From Spirosoma linguale DSM 74 (GTDB lineage: Bacteria > Bacteroidota > Bacteroidia > Cytophagales > Spirosomataceae): a stretch of 64,000 nt of DNA. The notes under the pieces were generated by a model. That model saw only the letters and a list, made by a program, of their open reading frames with translations. It had not been told where the DNA came from and did no database searches. The position numbers and the translations under genes were made by a program. Position 1 is the stretch's first letter, and each line of letters starts with the position of its first letter. Below, piece by piece: positions 17,020 to 25,484 of the stretch. The stretch lies in the NCBI GenBank assembly GCA_000024525.1, contig CP001769.1, positions 2,218,001 through 2,282,000 on the forward strand, given 5' to 3'.

Positions 17020-17155
17020 TGAGTTAGTGCTTAGTATTAGTCAATGGGTTTTTGCACAAGAAACTGGTAAGTTTCATTGTGTCGTTAGTTGGAAAACGCC
17101 TTATTCTGGTGAGGGAATAAATAGCCATCTGTCAAAGGCAGATGGCTATTTTGTT
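17020..17155 (+). ncRNA. Candidate small RNA between kinase and CsbD genes
   Basis: The stretch starts just after a possible Bacteroidota -7 element (GACCTTTG, 17011-17018, compared with TAnnTTTG). It lies 40 bp after an operator-like repeat and ends in an intrinsic terminator at 17120-17155. An open frame of 72 codons (17009-17227) crosses the terminator and resembles nothing known, so I favour an untranslated RNA of about 135 nt. The -33 element is weak, so this is tentative. Confidence 0.3.
17120..17155 (+). terminator. Intrinsic terminator
   Basis: AATAGCCATCTG pairs perfectly with CAGATGGCTATT (12 bp, 7-base loop) and is followed by TTGTTT. It would end a plus-strand transcript starting after the two-component genes. 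Confidence 0.75.
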
Positions 17156-17176
17156 TCCTGTAGATATCGCGTTTGT

Positions 17177-17215
17177 GCAAAAAAGAAGCCGTCACCTTGT
17201 GGGCTCCGGCTTCTT
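17177..17215 (-). terminator. Intrinsic terminator of the CsbD gene
   Basis: On the minus strand AAGAAGCCG pairs with CGGCTTCTT around a 15-base loop and is followed by a T-run at 17182-17177. It lies 22 bp beyond the CsbD stop. Confidence 0.7.
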
Positions 17216-17236
17216 CAATTGAACTAACTAATTGTA

Positions 17237-17422
17237 TTATAAATCGGCAATTGCTTTGTTGATTTCGTCTTTGGTTTTGCCGGTTTTCTGCTGAATTTTC
17301 CCCCACATTTCGTCTTCCTGACCGTCCTGGTAAGTTAGATCGTCGTCGGTTAAATCGCCGTAGGCTTGTTTGATTTTGCCTTTTAATTCGTTCCAGCCAC
17401 CTTTTAGGGTTGTCTCGTTCAT
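17237..17422 (-). CDS. CsbD-family stress protein
   Basis: This 61-residue hydrophilic protein has the CsbD pattern: [20 protein letters not shown] followed by a Gly/Gln/Trp motif ([20 protein letters not shown]). CsbD proteins are induced by general or osmotic stress in several phyla, and their molecular role is unresolved. It has its own terminator and lies next to the ion-stress two-component system. No copy of the direct-repeat operator is seen in its own upstream region. Confidence 0.92.
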   Translation of the reverse strand: MNETTLKGGWNELKGKIKQAYGDLTDDDLTYQDGQEDEMWGKIQQKTGKTKDEINKAIADL

Positions 17423-17480
17423 GGTCGTAGTGTTTAACGTTGAATGATATTATGCAATCACCTTGATTACATAAATAGAA

Positions 17481-18617
17481 CTATGGGGAGACGAAATTGT
17501 TTTTGACAATATGGTCGATAAGTTTCGTTGAGTCCAGATTGAGGTGATAGAGAACACCTGTAATTGGTATCGAAAAGCCCAAAAAATACAGCCCTTCTAA
17601 CTCCGGGTCAGCAAACCAGAGCGCTTTAGGGTAACCGCGTTCGTTTAGCACTTTTTTTGACACGGACTCTCCAAGAACAGTCAGGAGTCCCGGCCGGTAA
17701 CCTGTGGCCAGGATGATTGCATCGAAAGGTAGTTCACGGCCGTCGGTGAAGGTTACCGTTTTCCGATTGATGCGCTCAATTCCCGGCAGAACCGTGATGT
17801 TGCCCGCTTTAATCTGGTCGAGGGTGCCCACATCGATAACGGCGATCTTCCCGTGTCGGGTATCGTAGGAAGGAGGGTGTTTTGGTTTACCCAGCCCATA
17901 CACCGACACATCGCCCACGCTCAGCCGCTGGGATAAACCGGCCATGAAGTCATAAAACCAGTTTGGGAATTTGCTCAGAAAAATAGCGGTAGGCTGAGCT
18001 GGTTTGCCAAAAGTATCACGTCTAACGATGTTAACCGGTCCCCGAACGGATATAAACGGCTTTGCCTGGTGTTCAAGCAGATCCAAAGCCAGTTCGGCTC
18101 CCGTGTTTCCCATGCCCACGATCAGGACATTCTCGTCGCGAAAAGGTGCCCCGTTGCGGTAGTCAACACTGTGCCATACGATTCCCCGAAAGTCGCGCTG
18201 GCCGGGCAGCTCCGGTTGGTTGGGAACCCGGTTATAACCCGTTGCGACCACAACCCGATCGGTGGTAAATTGCTCGGTTTCGGTTTGTACCGTCCAGGTT
18301 TTGTCCGCTTTGTTTTGCCGGATGCCGATTACCTTCTGATTGAAAAGCGGCTTGATACCAAAGTGCTCCGCATAGCGTTCGAGGTAATCCACAAACTGAA
18401 GTCGGGGTACATAGGTGGGGAAATCGGCGGGGAACGGAAAATGGGGCAGCGCCGAGTGTTCCTTGACGGTATGGAGGTGTAGCCGGTCATAATGATTACG
18501 CCAGGCTACACCAATATGTTCACTGGCCTCCAGTACCGTAAAAGGTAATTTCCGGTGCGCTAGTTGACCGGCCATGGCCAGTCCGGCCGGACCCGCGCCA
18601 ATAATGAGGGTATGCAT
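17481..18617 (-). CDS. FAD/NAD(P)-dependent flavoprotein monooxygenase-like oxidoreductase
   Basis: This is a flavin-containing monooxygenase-like enzyme of the CzcO/YUCCA type, 378 residues. The FAD-binding GxGxxG is in LIIGAGPAGLAMAGQL at the N-terminus. The NADPH-binding one is in VLIVGMGNTGAELALDL, and the late motif ILATGYRPG is typical. The start at 18617 places the first beta strand directly after Met; the 18638 alternative adds seven residues. Substrate and partners are not evident, as its neighbours are single-gene units. Confidence 0.9.
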   Translation of the reverse strand: MHTLIIGAGPAGLAMAGQLAHRKLPFTVLEASEHIGVAWRNHYDRLHLHTVKEHSALPHFPFPADFPTYVPRLQFVDYLERYAEHFGIKPLFNQKVIGIRQNKADKTWTVQTETEQFTTDRVVVATGYNRVPNQPELPGQRDFRGIVWHSVDYRNGAPFRDENVLIVGMGNTGAELALDLLEHQAKPFISVRGPVNIVRRDTFGKPAQPTAIFLSKFPNWFYDFMAGLSQRLSVGDVSVYGLGKPKHPPSYDTRHGKIAVIDVGTLDQIKAGNITVLPGIERINRKTVTFTDGRELPFDAIILATGYRPGLLTVLGESVSKKVLNERGYPKALWFADPELEGLYFLGFSIPITGVLYHLNLDSTKLIDHIVKNNFVSP

Positions 18618-18664
18618 AGGGATAGAAGTTTGCCGCATTCCCGAAACGGACTGTGCCCGGACCG

Positions 18665-19114
18665 CTATTTAATCCTCGTCCAGGTCTGGGTTTTGCCCAG
18701 AAGCGAGATACCCACGTAGCCGCGAACATCCAGCGTATTCGGGTCTTTGAGGGTCATCTTGCAATTATACTCCTTGCCATCTTCCGGGTTGTAGATTTTT
18801 CCATCACTCCACACATTGCCGCCATCGTACTTAAAGTTATACAATAGCAGCATGTTCATTAGGGGCCTCGACCGTTTGGAAGCATCGGCGTTTTTTTCGT
18901 CGGTGCGGGGCTTGCCCGTTGCGGGATCTATTGGCTGACCTAACCAGACAAGCTTGCCAAAATAGGTGCCCCCTTGTTTATAGATTTGAATATGCCCCTT
19001 TTTTGTGCCATTTAGCCAGGTGCCAACCACCGCTTCGGAGTCGTCGACCGGTGCAAAAGCCGTGAGTGCCAAAAGGAGTGTAAATAGGGGGAGTACTAAA
19101 CGAATTGATTTCAT
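18665..19114 (-). CDS. DUF2147 domain secreted protein
   Basis: This 149-residue secreted protein starts with a signal peptide ending near TAFA. The DUF2147 pattern is GTWLNGTKKGHIQIYK, then YFGKLVWLGQPIDPATGKPR, LLYNFKYDGGNVWSDGKIYN and LDVRGYVGISLLGKTQTW. The fold is a small beta barrel. The function is unknown; related proteins are often found with membrane-stress genes. It lies 47 bp upstream of the flavoprotein gene on the same strand. Confidence 0.88.
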   Translation of the reverse strand: MKSIRLVLPLFTLLLALTAFAPVDDSEAVVGTWLNGTKKGHIQIYKQGGTYFGKLVWLGQPIDPATGKPRTDEKNADASKRSRPLMNMLLLYNFKYDGGNVWSDGKIYNPEDGKEYNCKMTLKDPNTLDVRGYVGISLLGKTQTWTRIK

Positions 19115-19431
19115 AGGTGTTAATGAATAGGTATAGAACGACTAGTTTTTTGTACTAACGCAAATATTGCACAAAATTGTCTGAACCTGGATTTTTGAGA
19201 TTCAACTGATTTTTATAGTTTTTTTTAGAAAGATCGGCCTGTCGGAAAAGTAGTTTTATCGGTGAGTTATTTGGGGCGCTAGGTAGATTGTTGCTTAGCC
19301 TGAACTGATTCAGTTGATTTTTATGTATACTAATTCAATATCGACTACGTAGTAATTGCCATTGGCTAAGGTATTGCCCAATTAATTCGTTGTATTATAA
19401 ATCCAGCCGGGTTGCCGGCGACAATAGAACT
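19115..19431. other. Intergenic divergent promoter region
   Basis: About 317 bp between the divergent DUF2147 (minus) and thioesterase (plus) genes. It is AT-rich and holds no convincing gene or hairpin. It must contain both promoters, but I see no clear -33/-7 pair to call. Confidence 0.6.
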
Positions 19432-19959
19432 ATGTTCAAACGTGACCCTCAACGCAGCTATCCAACCGAAACAGAATCGCGCGTTATTATCCGCTTTCAG
19501 GACTGCGATCCCCTGCAACACCTGAATAACGCCAAATACTTCGACTATTACTTTAATGCCCGTGAAGATCAGGTTGCCAAGTTGTACGATTTCAACCCCG
19601 GCCAGTTATTCCAGGAGCTGAAAACCAGTTGGGTCGTTTATCAACATCAGATTGCCTACGTTCGGCCGGCACGGGTGAGTGAGTGGGTACGCATCTTGTC
19701 CAGACTGATTTACGTCAATGAAGACACGACGGTGACGGAATACATCATGACTGATGATGGCAAAACGCACCTCAAAAATGTGCTCTGGGTCACCTCTAAG
19801 TACGTCAGCGTAGCCACTGGAAAACGCATTCCGCACGATGCGCCGGTGAAGGAGTTACTGGAAACCATTCTGGTGCCCAACCTGGACTTTCTTAGTATGA
19901 ACTTCAACGAACGCATTCACGAAATCAAGCAGCAAGTGGTAAAAGCGTATGCTGTTTGA
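19432..19959 (+). CDS. Acyl-CoA thioesterase (hotdog fold, 4HBT-like)
   Basis: This cytoplasmic hotdog-fold protein has 175 residues. The 4HBT pattern is visible in RVIIRFQDCDPLQHLNNAKY, containing the catalytic Asp and the following HLNN, then FDYYFNAREDQ. Such enzymes hydrolyse acyl-CoA thioesters, commonly of 4-hydroxybenzoyl or medium-chain type. The start at 19432 is preferred over 19390, which adds 14 unconserved residues. Downstream lies an inverted repeat and then dctA. Confidence 0.85.
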   Translation: MFKRDPQRSYPTETESRVIIRFQDCDPLQHLNNAKYFDYYFNAREDQVAKLYDFNPGQLFQELKTSWVVYQHQIAYVRPARVSEWVRILSRLIYVNEDTTVTEYIMTDDGKTHLKNVLWVTSKYVSVATGKRIPHDAPVKELLETILVPNLDFLSMNFNERIHEIKQQVVKAYAV

Positions 19960-19966
19960 TAAAGAA

Positions 19967-20053
19967 TGTAAAATGGATAACGAATAATGAAAAAACTCTG
20001 ACTGTGCTTATCAAACAAATAGGCATTCTTCATTATCCGTTATCCATTTTACA
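19967..20053. repeat. 25-bp inverted repeat between thioesterase and dctA
   Basis: 19967-19991 (TGTAAAATGGATAACGAATA and on) pairs with 20029-20053 with a single mismatch and a 37-base loop. The left arm has one C. It begins 8 bp after the thioesterase stop and ends 15 bp before the dctA start. Confidence 0.8.
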
Positions 20054-20067
20054 GTATCTTTCCCCCA

Positions 20068-21312
20068 ATGAAACTTCTCAATAACCTCACCGTCCGCGTA
20101 CTGATTGCCATTACGCTGGGTATACTGACCGGCTATTTCTTTCCTGAAACAGCCGCTAAATTGAAGCCCCTCGGCGACCTCTTTATCAACCTGATCAAGA
20201 TGGTCATTGCTCCCATCATATTCCTGACTATTGTGCTGGGGATTAGTAATATGGGCGACCTGAAAAAGGTGGGCCGGGTAGGCGGTAAAGCACTCCTTTA
20301 TTTTGAGGTCGTTACCACCGGCGCGCTGGCTATTGGACTAGTGCTGGCGAACCTCGTCCGGCCGGGCGATGGCGTTCAAACGGCGACCGTGAAAGGGGGC
20401 GACATCAGCAAATACGCCGAGCAGGGAGCGGGTATGGACTGGACCGAGTTCTTTATCCACATCGTTCCCAGCAACGCCATTAAAGCATTTGCCGAAGGTG
20501 AGATTTTACAGGTGCTGGTTTTTTCCGTTCTTTTTGGCGTTGGCCTTACCCGCATGGGTGAAACCGGCAAGCCACTGATTCAGACATTTGAGCGGCTGTC
20601 GAAAGTGTTTTTCAACATCCTGGCCGTGGTGATGGTACTGGCTCCACTGGGTGCTTTCGGTGGGATGGCGTTCACAATCGGGAAGTACGGGCTGAGCACG
20701 CTGCTACCCCTTGCTAAACTGATGGGGACGGTTTATGCTACCATGATTCTGTTCATTTTTGTCGTGCTGAACCTGATCCTTCGCTATTATAAGATCAGTC
20801 TATGGGCTGTTCTCAAGTTCATTAAAGAGGAACTACTGATCGTGTTGGGCACATCCTCCTCGGAATCGGCACTGCCGCAGATTATGGATAAACTGGAGAG
20901 TCTGGGCTGTTCGCGCTCTGTGGTAGGCCTTGTCGTTCCGGCCGGGTACTCGTTTAATCTCGATGGTACGACTATTTATCTGGTCATGGCTACCGTCTTT
21001 TTGGCGCAGGTCTTTGGCGTTGATCTGACTGTTGGTCAGGAGTTAACCATTATTGGTATTTTGATGGTTACGTCGAAAGGGGCGGCCGGGGTTACCGGCA
21101 GTGGTTTCATTGTATTGGCCAGTACCCTGACGGCTATTAAAGTTATACCCGTCGAAGGGTTGGCCTTGTTGCTGGGTGTCGACCGGTTCATGTCTGAAGC
21201 CCGTTCCATTACCAACATCATCGGAAACACAGTTGCCACCATTTTCATTGCCAACAACGAAGGCGAATTCGACCGGAGTAAATACGAGCGCGTTGTCGGG
21301 CAGGAGGGTTAG
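20068..21312 (+). CDS. dctA: C4-dicarboxylate/amino acid:cation symporter (DctA family)
   Basis: This polytopic inner-membrane symporter of the DAACS family has 414 residues. Marks include VRVLIAITLGILTGYFFPE, IKMVIAPIIFLTIVLGI, the serine-rich hairpin GTSSSESALPQIMDKLESLG and PAGYSFNLDGTTIYL. The late segment GVDRFMSEARSITNIIGN is the conserved ligand-binding region. The residues match the DctA branch, which takes up succinate, fumarate and malate with protons. Some members transport glutamate or aspartate, so the substrate is likely rather than certain. Confidence 0.92.
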   Translation: MKLLNNLTVRVLIAITLGILTGYFFPETAAKLKPLGDLFINLIKMVIAPIIFLTIVLGISNMGDLKKVGRVGGKALLYFEVVTTGALAIGLVLANLVRPGDGVQTATVKGGDISKYAEQGAGMDWTEFFIHIVPSNAIKAFAEGEILQVLVFSVLFGVGLTRMGETGKPLIQTFERLSKVFFNILAVVMVLAPLGAFGGMAFTIGKYGLSTLLPLAKLMGTVYATMILFIFVVLNLILRYYKISLWAVLKFIKEELLIVLGTSSSESALPQIMDKLESLGCSRSVVGLVVPAGYSFNLDGTTIYLVMATVFLAQVFGVDLTVGQELTIIGILMVTSKGAAGVTGSGFIVLASTLTAIKVIPVEGLALLLGVDRFMSEARSITNIIGNTVATIFIANNEGEFDRSKYERVVGQEG

Positions 21313-21369
21313 TGATTGGTGGAGTAAGTGGAATGGGTATTCACTACGCCACCACTTACTTCACCAACT
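21313..21369. repeat. Inverted repeat after dctA
   Basis: TGATTGGTGGAGTAAGTGG (21313-21331) pairs with 21351-21369 with about two mismatches. The left arm has no C. It lies between the convergent dctA and bestrophin genes and may terminate both. Confidence 0.7.
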
Positions 21370-21379
21370 CCACGAACCG

Positions 21380-22306
21380 CTAATTAACCTTCTGATACTC
21401 CCCTTCCAGCTGGGTTTGTTGCGCCACCGGGAGTTCGCTCATTAGTATTTCGTGCATATTCCGGCGGATTGTCTGAGAAATTTGATTGAGAGGTAAATCA
21501 TTGCAGTCAAGCCCGAAGGGTTCTTCTATTTCATCGCCGATCATTTCCACACCGAGCAGGGCATAGGCGGCAAGTATAGTTGCCAGAACCGTGAAATAAG
21601 CATACGTTTCGACCAGCACGAGGGGCATTAGCAGCAGATATAAGGTAATAAACAGCTTGATGAAAAAACTGTAGGAGAAGGGGATGGGTGTGTTTTTTAT
21701 TCGTTCGCAGGAGCCGGTGATATCCAGAAAAGCCTGGTGGTAAGTGCGGATGGTAATCAAGTCGCCGTCGGTCAGAACGCGCTGTTGTTTCAGTTTCTGC
21801 AAACGGCGCATCAACAGGGCGGCAATGCGACTCGGAACGTGTTTAGACTGGGCCAGTGCTTTACGATCGTTTCCGCCGGTCTCTTCCAGTTCCGTTATAT
21901 TTACGCCGGTTCGCAGATGGCCCTTGAGCGCCACCGCGAAGTTAGATAACGCCCGGGCGAAGAACTGGCGGTTCTCTCGATCCGAATCTAGCAAAATTGC
22001 ATCCATCATCACGGCAAAATTACGACTGTAATTAACCAACATGCCCCATTGCCGACGACCCTCCCAGAATCGGTCATACGCCGTGTTGGTTCTAAATACC
22101 AGTAGTAAACTTAGTAGAATACCCAGCAGTGAGAAGAAGGTGCCGTCGATTGGTAAATCGATGTTGACCCGGTGCTGGTCAATAAAAGTAACGAGTGCTC
22201 CGTAAGCGCCTACCAGAAGAACCCGGCGCAGAAGGATCCGGATAACATAGCTGGTATGAAAATGTCGAAGCGCACCAAGCCAGTCTTTAGCGTTGTAAAT
22301 AATCAC
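21380..22306 (-). CDS. Bestrophin-family ion channel
   Basis: This prokaryotic bestrophin (formerly UPF0187) has 308 residues and forms a pentameric ion channel in the inner membrane. Recognisable parts are the N-terminal LGALRHFHTSYVIRILLRR, the fragment RTNTAYDRFWEGRRQWGML, and GVEMIGDEIEEPFGLDCNDLPL near the end. The start codon appears to be GTG at 22306. The gene is convergent with dctA. Confidence 0.9.
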   Translation of the reverse strand: MIIYNAKDWLGALRHFHTSYVIRILLRRVLLVGAYGALVTFIDQHRVNIDLPIDGTFFSLLGILLSLLLVFRTNTAYDRFWEGRRQWGMLVNYSRNFAVMMDAILLDSDRENRQFFARALSNFAVALKGHLRTGVNITELEETGGNDRKALAQSKHVPSRIAALLMRRLQKLKQQRVLTDGDLITIRTYHQAFLDITGSCERIKNTPIPFSYSFFIKLFITLYLLLMPLVLVETYAYFTVLATILAAYALLGVEMIGDEIEEPFGLDCNDLPLNQISQTIRRNMHEILMSELPVAQQTQLEGEYQKVN

Positions 22307-22501
22307 AATATAACGAGAGTAAGTGAATGAATGTCCAGATTGAACTGGGGTAACTAAGTTACAAATCAGCCATTTACCATAGGATGAATATGTTATTTAT
22401 CGCTTAAGCGGACTTTTTTTAGATTTATTTTGAGAATAAGTTAAACCATTCGTGGGCGAGTTGTTCAAAAGGACAAATACAACCTGAAACAGTTCACTAC
22501 C

Positions 22502-23020
22502 ATGAAAAAATTACTGATCTCTGCTGCCACATTCGTTGTCTTACTCTCCACGAGTGCTTTGGCTCAGCGGTACGGCTACCCATCGCCCAACCCTAACTAC
22601 CCATCACAGCCGGGCTATAACCAGCAGCCAGACTATAACCAGAACCGGAATTATCCGGGCTATGGTCAGCCAAATTATAACTACGACTATGACGATTACC
22701 GGTTTGATCGGCACCTGGAGTGGTGGGACCGGGAGCTGAATCTGACTCGTCGGCAGGAGCGCGAAATTCGCAGAATCCGCGAGCGGTTCACGCAGCAAAC
22801 GCAAACCATCGATGTCCGCGACCCACGCCAGCGGGACTTCTTCCGGCAGGCCAGACAGCGCGAATTCATTGACATGATGGCCGTTCTGGGACCGGAGCAG
22901 CGTGACCGGGTGATTGAGCGGATGCGGCCTTACGAGCGGATGGCCGACCGCGGGCGTGGGTATGGCAACGGGGGCTATGGAAATAACCGGGGATCAGGAA
23001 ACAGACCATTCAACTATTAA
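22502..23020 (+). CDS. Secreted Tyr/Pro/Asn-rich protein with Spy/CpxP-like helical part
   Basis: I do not recognise a named family. The 172-residue protein has a clear signal peptide ending SALAQ and then a low-complexity stretch of about 45 residues made of NYP, PNY and NQ repeats. A charged helical region follows with LNLTRRQEREIRRIRERF and VLGPEQRDRVIERM, resembling the LTxxQ motif of Spy/CpxP periplasmic chaperones. The C-terminus is Gly/Arg-rich. It has its own terminator. A periplasmic stress or chaperone role is only a suggestion. Confidence 0.75.
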   Translation: MKKLLISAATFVVLLSTSALAQRYGYPSPNPNYPSQPGYNQQPDYNQNRNYPGYGQPNYNYDYDDYRFDRHLEWWDRELNLTRRQEREIRRIRERFTQQTQTIDVRDPRQRDFFRQARQREFIDMMAVLGPEQRDRVIERMRPYERMADRGRGYGNGGYGNNRGSGNRPFNY

Positions 23021-23041
23021 TTTTAAAGAAGGGAGAGGAGT

Positions 23042-23074
23042 AAACGGTCGGCCATTTTGGCTGACCGTTTTTTG
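23042..23074 (+). terminator. Intrinsic terminator
   Basis: AAACGGTCGGCC pairs with GGCTGACCGTTT (one mismatch, 5-base loop) and is followed by a T-run. It closes the secreted-protein gene ending at 23020. Confidence 0.75.
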
Positions 23075-23174
23075 TTTATCCGCTCAGCAATTTATGCAAC
23101 CGTCTGTAAGACAAATACTTGTATAATACGCAGTTGTTTTGTATTTTTCCCGGAAACTCATTTGACAAACTGGT

Positions 23175-25304
23175 ATGTTAGTCCCTCAAATCAAGAAGAC
23201 CGGCGTTTTACTGGCGATCACTGCTACCACAGTGTTGGCCCAGCCTTCGCCCCAACAACCCAAGATGACCCAAAATCCATTTCTCACGTCGTACACGACA
23301 CCGCACCAGACGGCGCCGTTCGACAAGATCAAGAATGCCGATTATCTCCCCGCGCTTAAAGACGGTCTGGCACAAGGCCGCAAAGACGTGGATGCAATCG
23401 TTACTAATACCGCTGCGCCAACCTTTGAGAACACCATCGTTGCCCTCGAACGTGCGGGCGACCTGCTTGGTAAAGTAACGTCGGTGCTGTTTAATTTGAA
23501 CAGTGCAGAAACATCTCCTGAGCTTCAGAAAATTGTAAAGGAAGCGTCGCCCCTGTTGAGTGAGTATGGGAATGATATTACCCTGAATGCAAAACTGTTT
23601 GCCCGAATCAAAACCGTGTACGAGCAGCGTGCCAAGCTGAAACTTGATCCGGAAAGTGCTATGTTGCTCGAAAAAACGTACAAACGCTTTTCGCGTAACG
23701 GGGCCAATCTGGACGATAAAGGCAAAGAGCGCCTGCGGGTTATCGACAAAGAGTTGTCGCAGTTGTCGCTGCAATTTGGGGAGAATGTCCTGAACGAAAC
23801 CAACGAATACCTGATGGTGGTGGCGGACGAGAAAGACCTCGCCGGGTTGCCCGACTTCGCGCGCGATGCGGCTAAAGCAACGGCCAAACAGAAAGGAAAA
23901 GAAGGCTGGGTGTTTACCCTGCAGGCCCCGAGCTATGGCCCTTTCATGCAGTATGCCGACAATCGGGAGTTGCGTAAGAAACTTTATCTGGCTTATAACG
24001 GACGGAGTTTTCACGGCGATAAGAACGACAATTCGGCCATCATCAACAAGATTGTAAACCTACGCTTCGAGCGCGCTAATCTGTTGAATTACAAAACCCA
24101 CGCTGACTTTGTGCTGGAAGAAAGTATGGCTGGTTCGAGAGATAAAGTCCAGAGTTTCCTGGAAGAGCTGGTATCGTATGCACGTCCGGCAGCCGAGCGT
24201 CAGCTTGTAGAACTAACGACCTATGCCAAAGCCCACGGTTTCCAGGATGATAAATTACAGGCATGGGATAGTGGTTATTATTCGGAAAAGCTGAAGAAAG
24301 AGAAGTACGATCTTGACGATGAAATGCTGAAACCGTACTTCAAACTGGAGAATGTCCTGAACGGGGTCTTCACCATAGCAAACAAGTTATATGGTGTCAC
24401 GTTCAAGGAGCGTACCGATATTCCGGTGTACAACCCGGAGGTAAAAACCTTCGACGTTTTTGATAAAGACGGCAAATTTCTGGCAGTTTTTTACGGTGAT
24501 TACTTCCCACGGGCGGGCAAGCGGAGCGGGGCCTGGATGAACGACATTCAGGGGCAGAAAATCGAGAACGGGACCAACATCCGGCCGCATATCATTAACG
24601 TCTGTAACTTCACCCGCCCCACGGATACCAAGCCTTCGCTGCTGACATTCTATGAGGTGACAACCCTCTTCCACGAATTCGGGCATGGCCTGCATGGTAT
24701 GCTGGCGAATGGTAAATACGAAAGTCTGAGCGGCACCAGCGTTCCCCGCGATTTCGTTGAGTTACCCTCGCAGGTAATGGAAAACTGGTGTTACGACCCC
24801 GAAGCACTCAAGCTTTTTGCGAAGCACTACCAAACGGGCGAAGTGATTCCGAATGAACTGATTGAAAAGATCCGCGCCAGCCAGAACTTCATGGCAGGTA
24901 TGGCTAATCTGCGTCAGTTGCGTTTGGGCCTGGTCGATATGTACTATCACGGCCAGAAACCAACCGGCGAAACGATCTCGCAGGTTGAAGGTCGGGTAGA
25001 TTCTGTTGCGAACCTGTTCCCGCACGTGGATGGGGTGGCGATCAGCCCGGCTTTCTCGCACATTTTTGCGGGTGGCTACTCGGCCGGCTATTACAGCTAC
25101 AAATGGAGTGAAGTGCTGGATGCCGATGCTTTTGAGTTCTTTAAAGAAAAAGGTGGCCTCGAAAACAAAGCAGCTGCCGACAGTTTCCGCAGGAATGTAC
25201 TGGAAAAAGGCGGTAGTGAAAAACCTATGGAACTCTACAAAAAATTCCGGGGCCGCGAACCATCGCCCAAAGCCATGCTCCGTCGCAGTGGATTGATATT
25301 GTAA
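23175..25304 (+). CDS. dcp: M3 family oligopeptidase (dipeptidyl carboxypeptidase Dcp type)
   Basis: This zinc metallopeptidase of the thimet oligopeptidase/Dcp family has 709 residues. The zinc motif HEFGH is at about residues 500-504 in LFHEFGHGLHGML, with the downstream ligand region EFVELPSQVMENW. The N-terminal segment LLAITATTVLA looks like a signal peptide, so periplasmic action is likely. Dcp removes dipeptides from peptide C-termini and helps recycle peptides. The next gene is convergent and a bidirectional terminator follows. Confidence 0.93.
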   Translation: MLVPQIKKTGVLLAITATTVLAQPSPQQPKMTQNPFLTSYTTPHQTAPFDKIKNADYLPALKDGLAQGRKDVDAIVTNTAAPTFENTIVALERAGDLLGKVTSVLFNLNSAETSPELQKIVKEASPLLSEYGNDITLNAKLFARIKTVYEQRAKLKLDPESAMLLEKTYKRFSRNGANLDDKGKERLRVIDKELSQLSLQFGENVLNETNEYLMVVADEKDLAGLPDFARDAAKATAKQKGKEGWVFTLQAPSYGPFMQYADNRELRKKLYLAYNGRSFHGDKNDNSAIINKIVNLRFERANLLNYKTHADFVLEESMAGSRDKVQSFLEELVSYARPAAERQLVELTTYAKAHGFQDDKLQAWDSGYYSEKLKKEKYDLDDEMLKPYFKLENVLNGVFTIANKLYGVTFKERTDIPVYNPEVKTFDVFDKDGKFLAVFYGDYFPRAGKRSGAWMNDIQGQKIENGTNIRPHIINVCNFTRPTDTKPSLLTFYEVTTLFHEFGHGLHGMLANGKYESLSGTSVPRDFVELPSQVMENWCYDPEALKLFAKHYQTGEVIPNELIEKIRASQNFMAGMANLRQLRLGLVDMYYHGQKPTGETISQVEGRVDSVANLFPHVDGVAISPAFSHIFAGGYSAGYYSYKWSEVLDADAFEFFKEKGGLENKAAADSFRRNVLEKGGSEKPMELYKKFRGREPSPKAMLRRSGLIL

Positions 25305-25320
25305 AATTGACTTACGCATA

Positions 25321-25358
25321 AAAGAAGGGGCTACCATTAATTTGGCAGCCCCTTCTTT
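25321..25358. terminator. Bidirectional intrinsic terminator
   Basis: AAAGAAGGGGCT pairs perfectly with AGCCCCTTCTTT around 14 bases. A-rich and T-rich flanks suit both directions. It follows the peptidase gene by 16 bp. Confidence 0.75.
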
Positions 25359-25367
25359 ATGACTAGT

Positions 25368-25472
25368 GGTTGGTTGAGTAAGGAGTACGTACCTACGGGC
25401 TTCAGCCCGTTATAACAGTAGTCTGAATTACGGGCTGAAGCCCGTAGGTACGTACTCCTTACTCAACCAACC
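25368..25472. repeat. 43-bp perfect inverted repeat with conserved GGGCTTCAGCCC core
   Basis: 25368-25410 is perfectly complementary to 25430-25472, with a 19-base loop (TATAACAGTAGTCTGAATT). The inner part, ACGGGCTTCAGCCCGT, is itself palindromic. The outer arm GGTTGGTTGAGTAAGGAG has no C. The element lies between convergent genes. A second copy at 57382-57469 shares core and loop but not outer arms. Confidence 0.9.
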
Positions 25473-25484
25473 ATTAACCAACGA

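Noticed and set aside
17009..17227. Open frame of 72 codons on the plus strand after the kinase gene
   Set aside because: It runs straight through one strong terminator and most of another, has no recognisable family and no supporting codon pattern, so it is not called as a gene.
23208..24014. 268-codon minus-strand open frame opposite the Dcp gene
   Set aside because: It is a shadow of the M3 peptidase; the plus-strand gene carries the signal peptide and active site.
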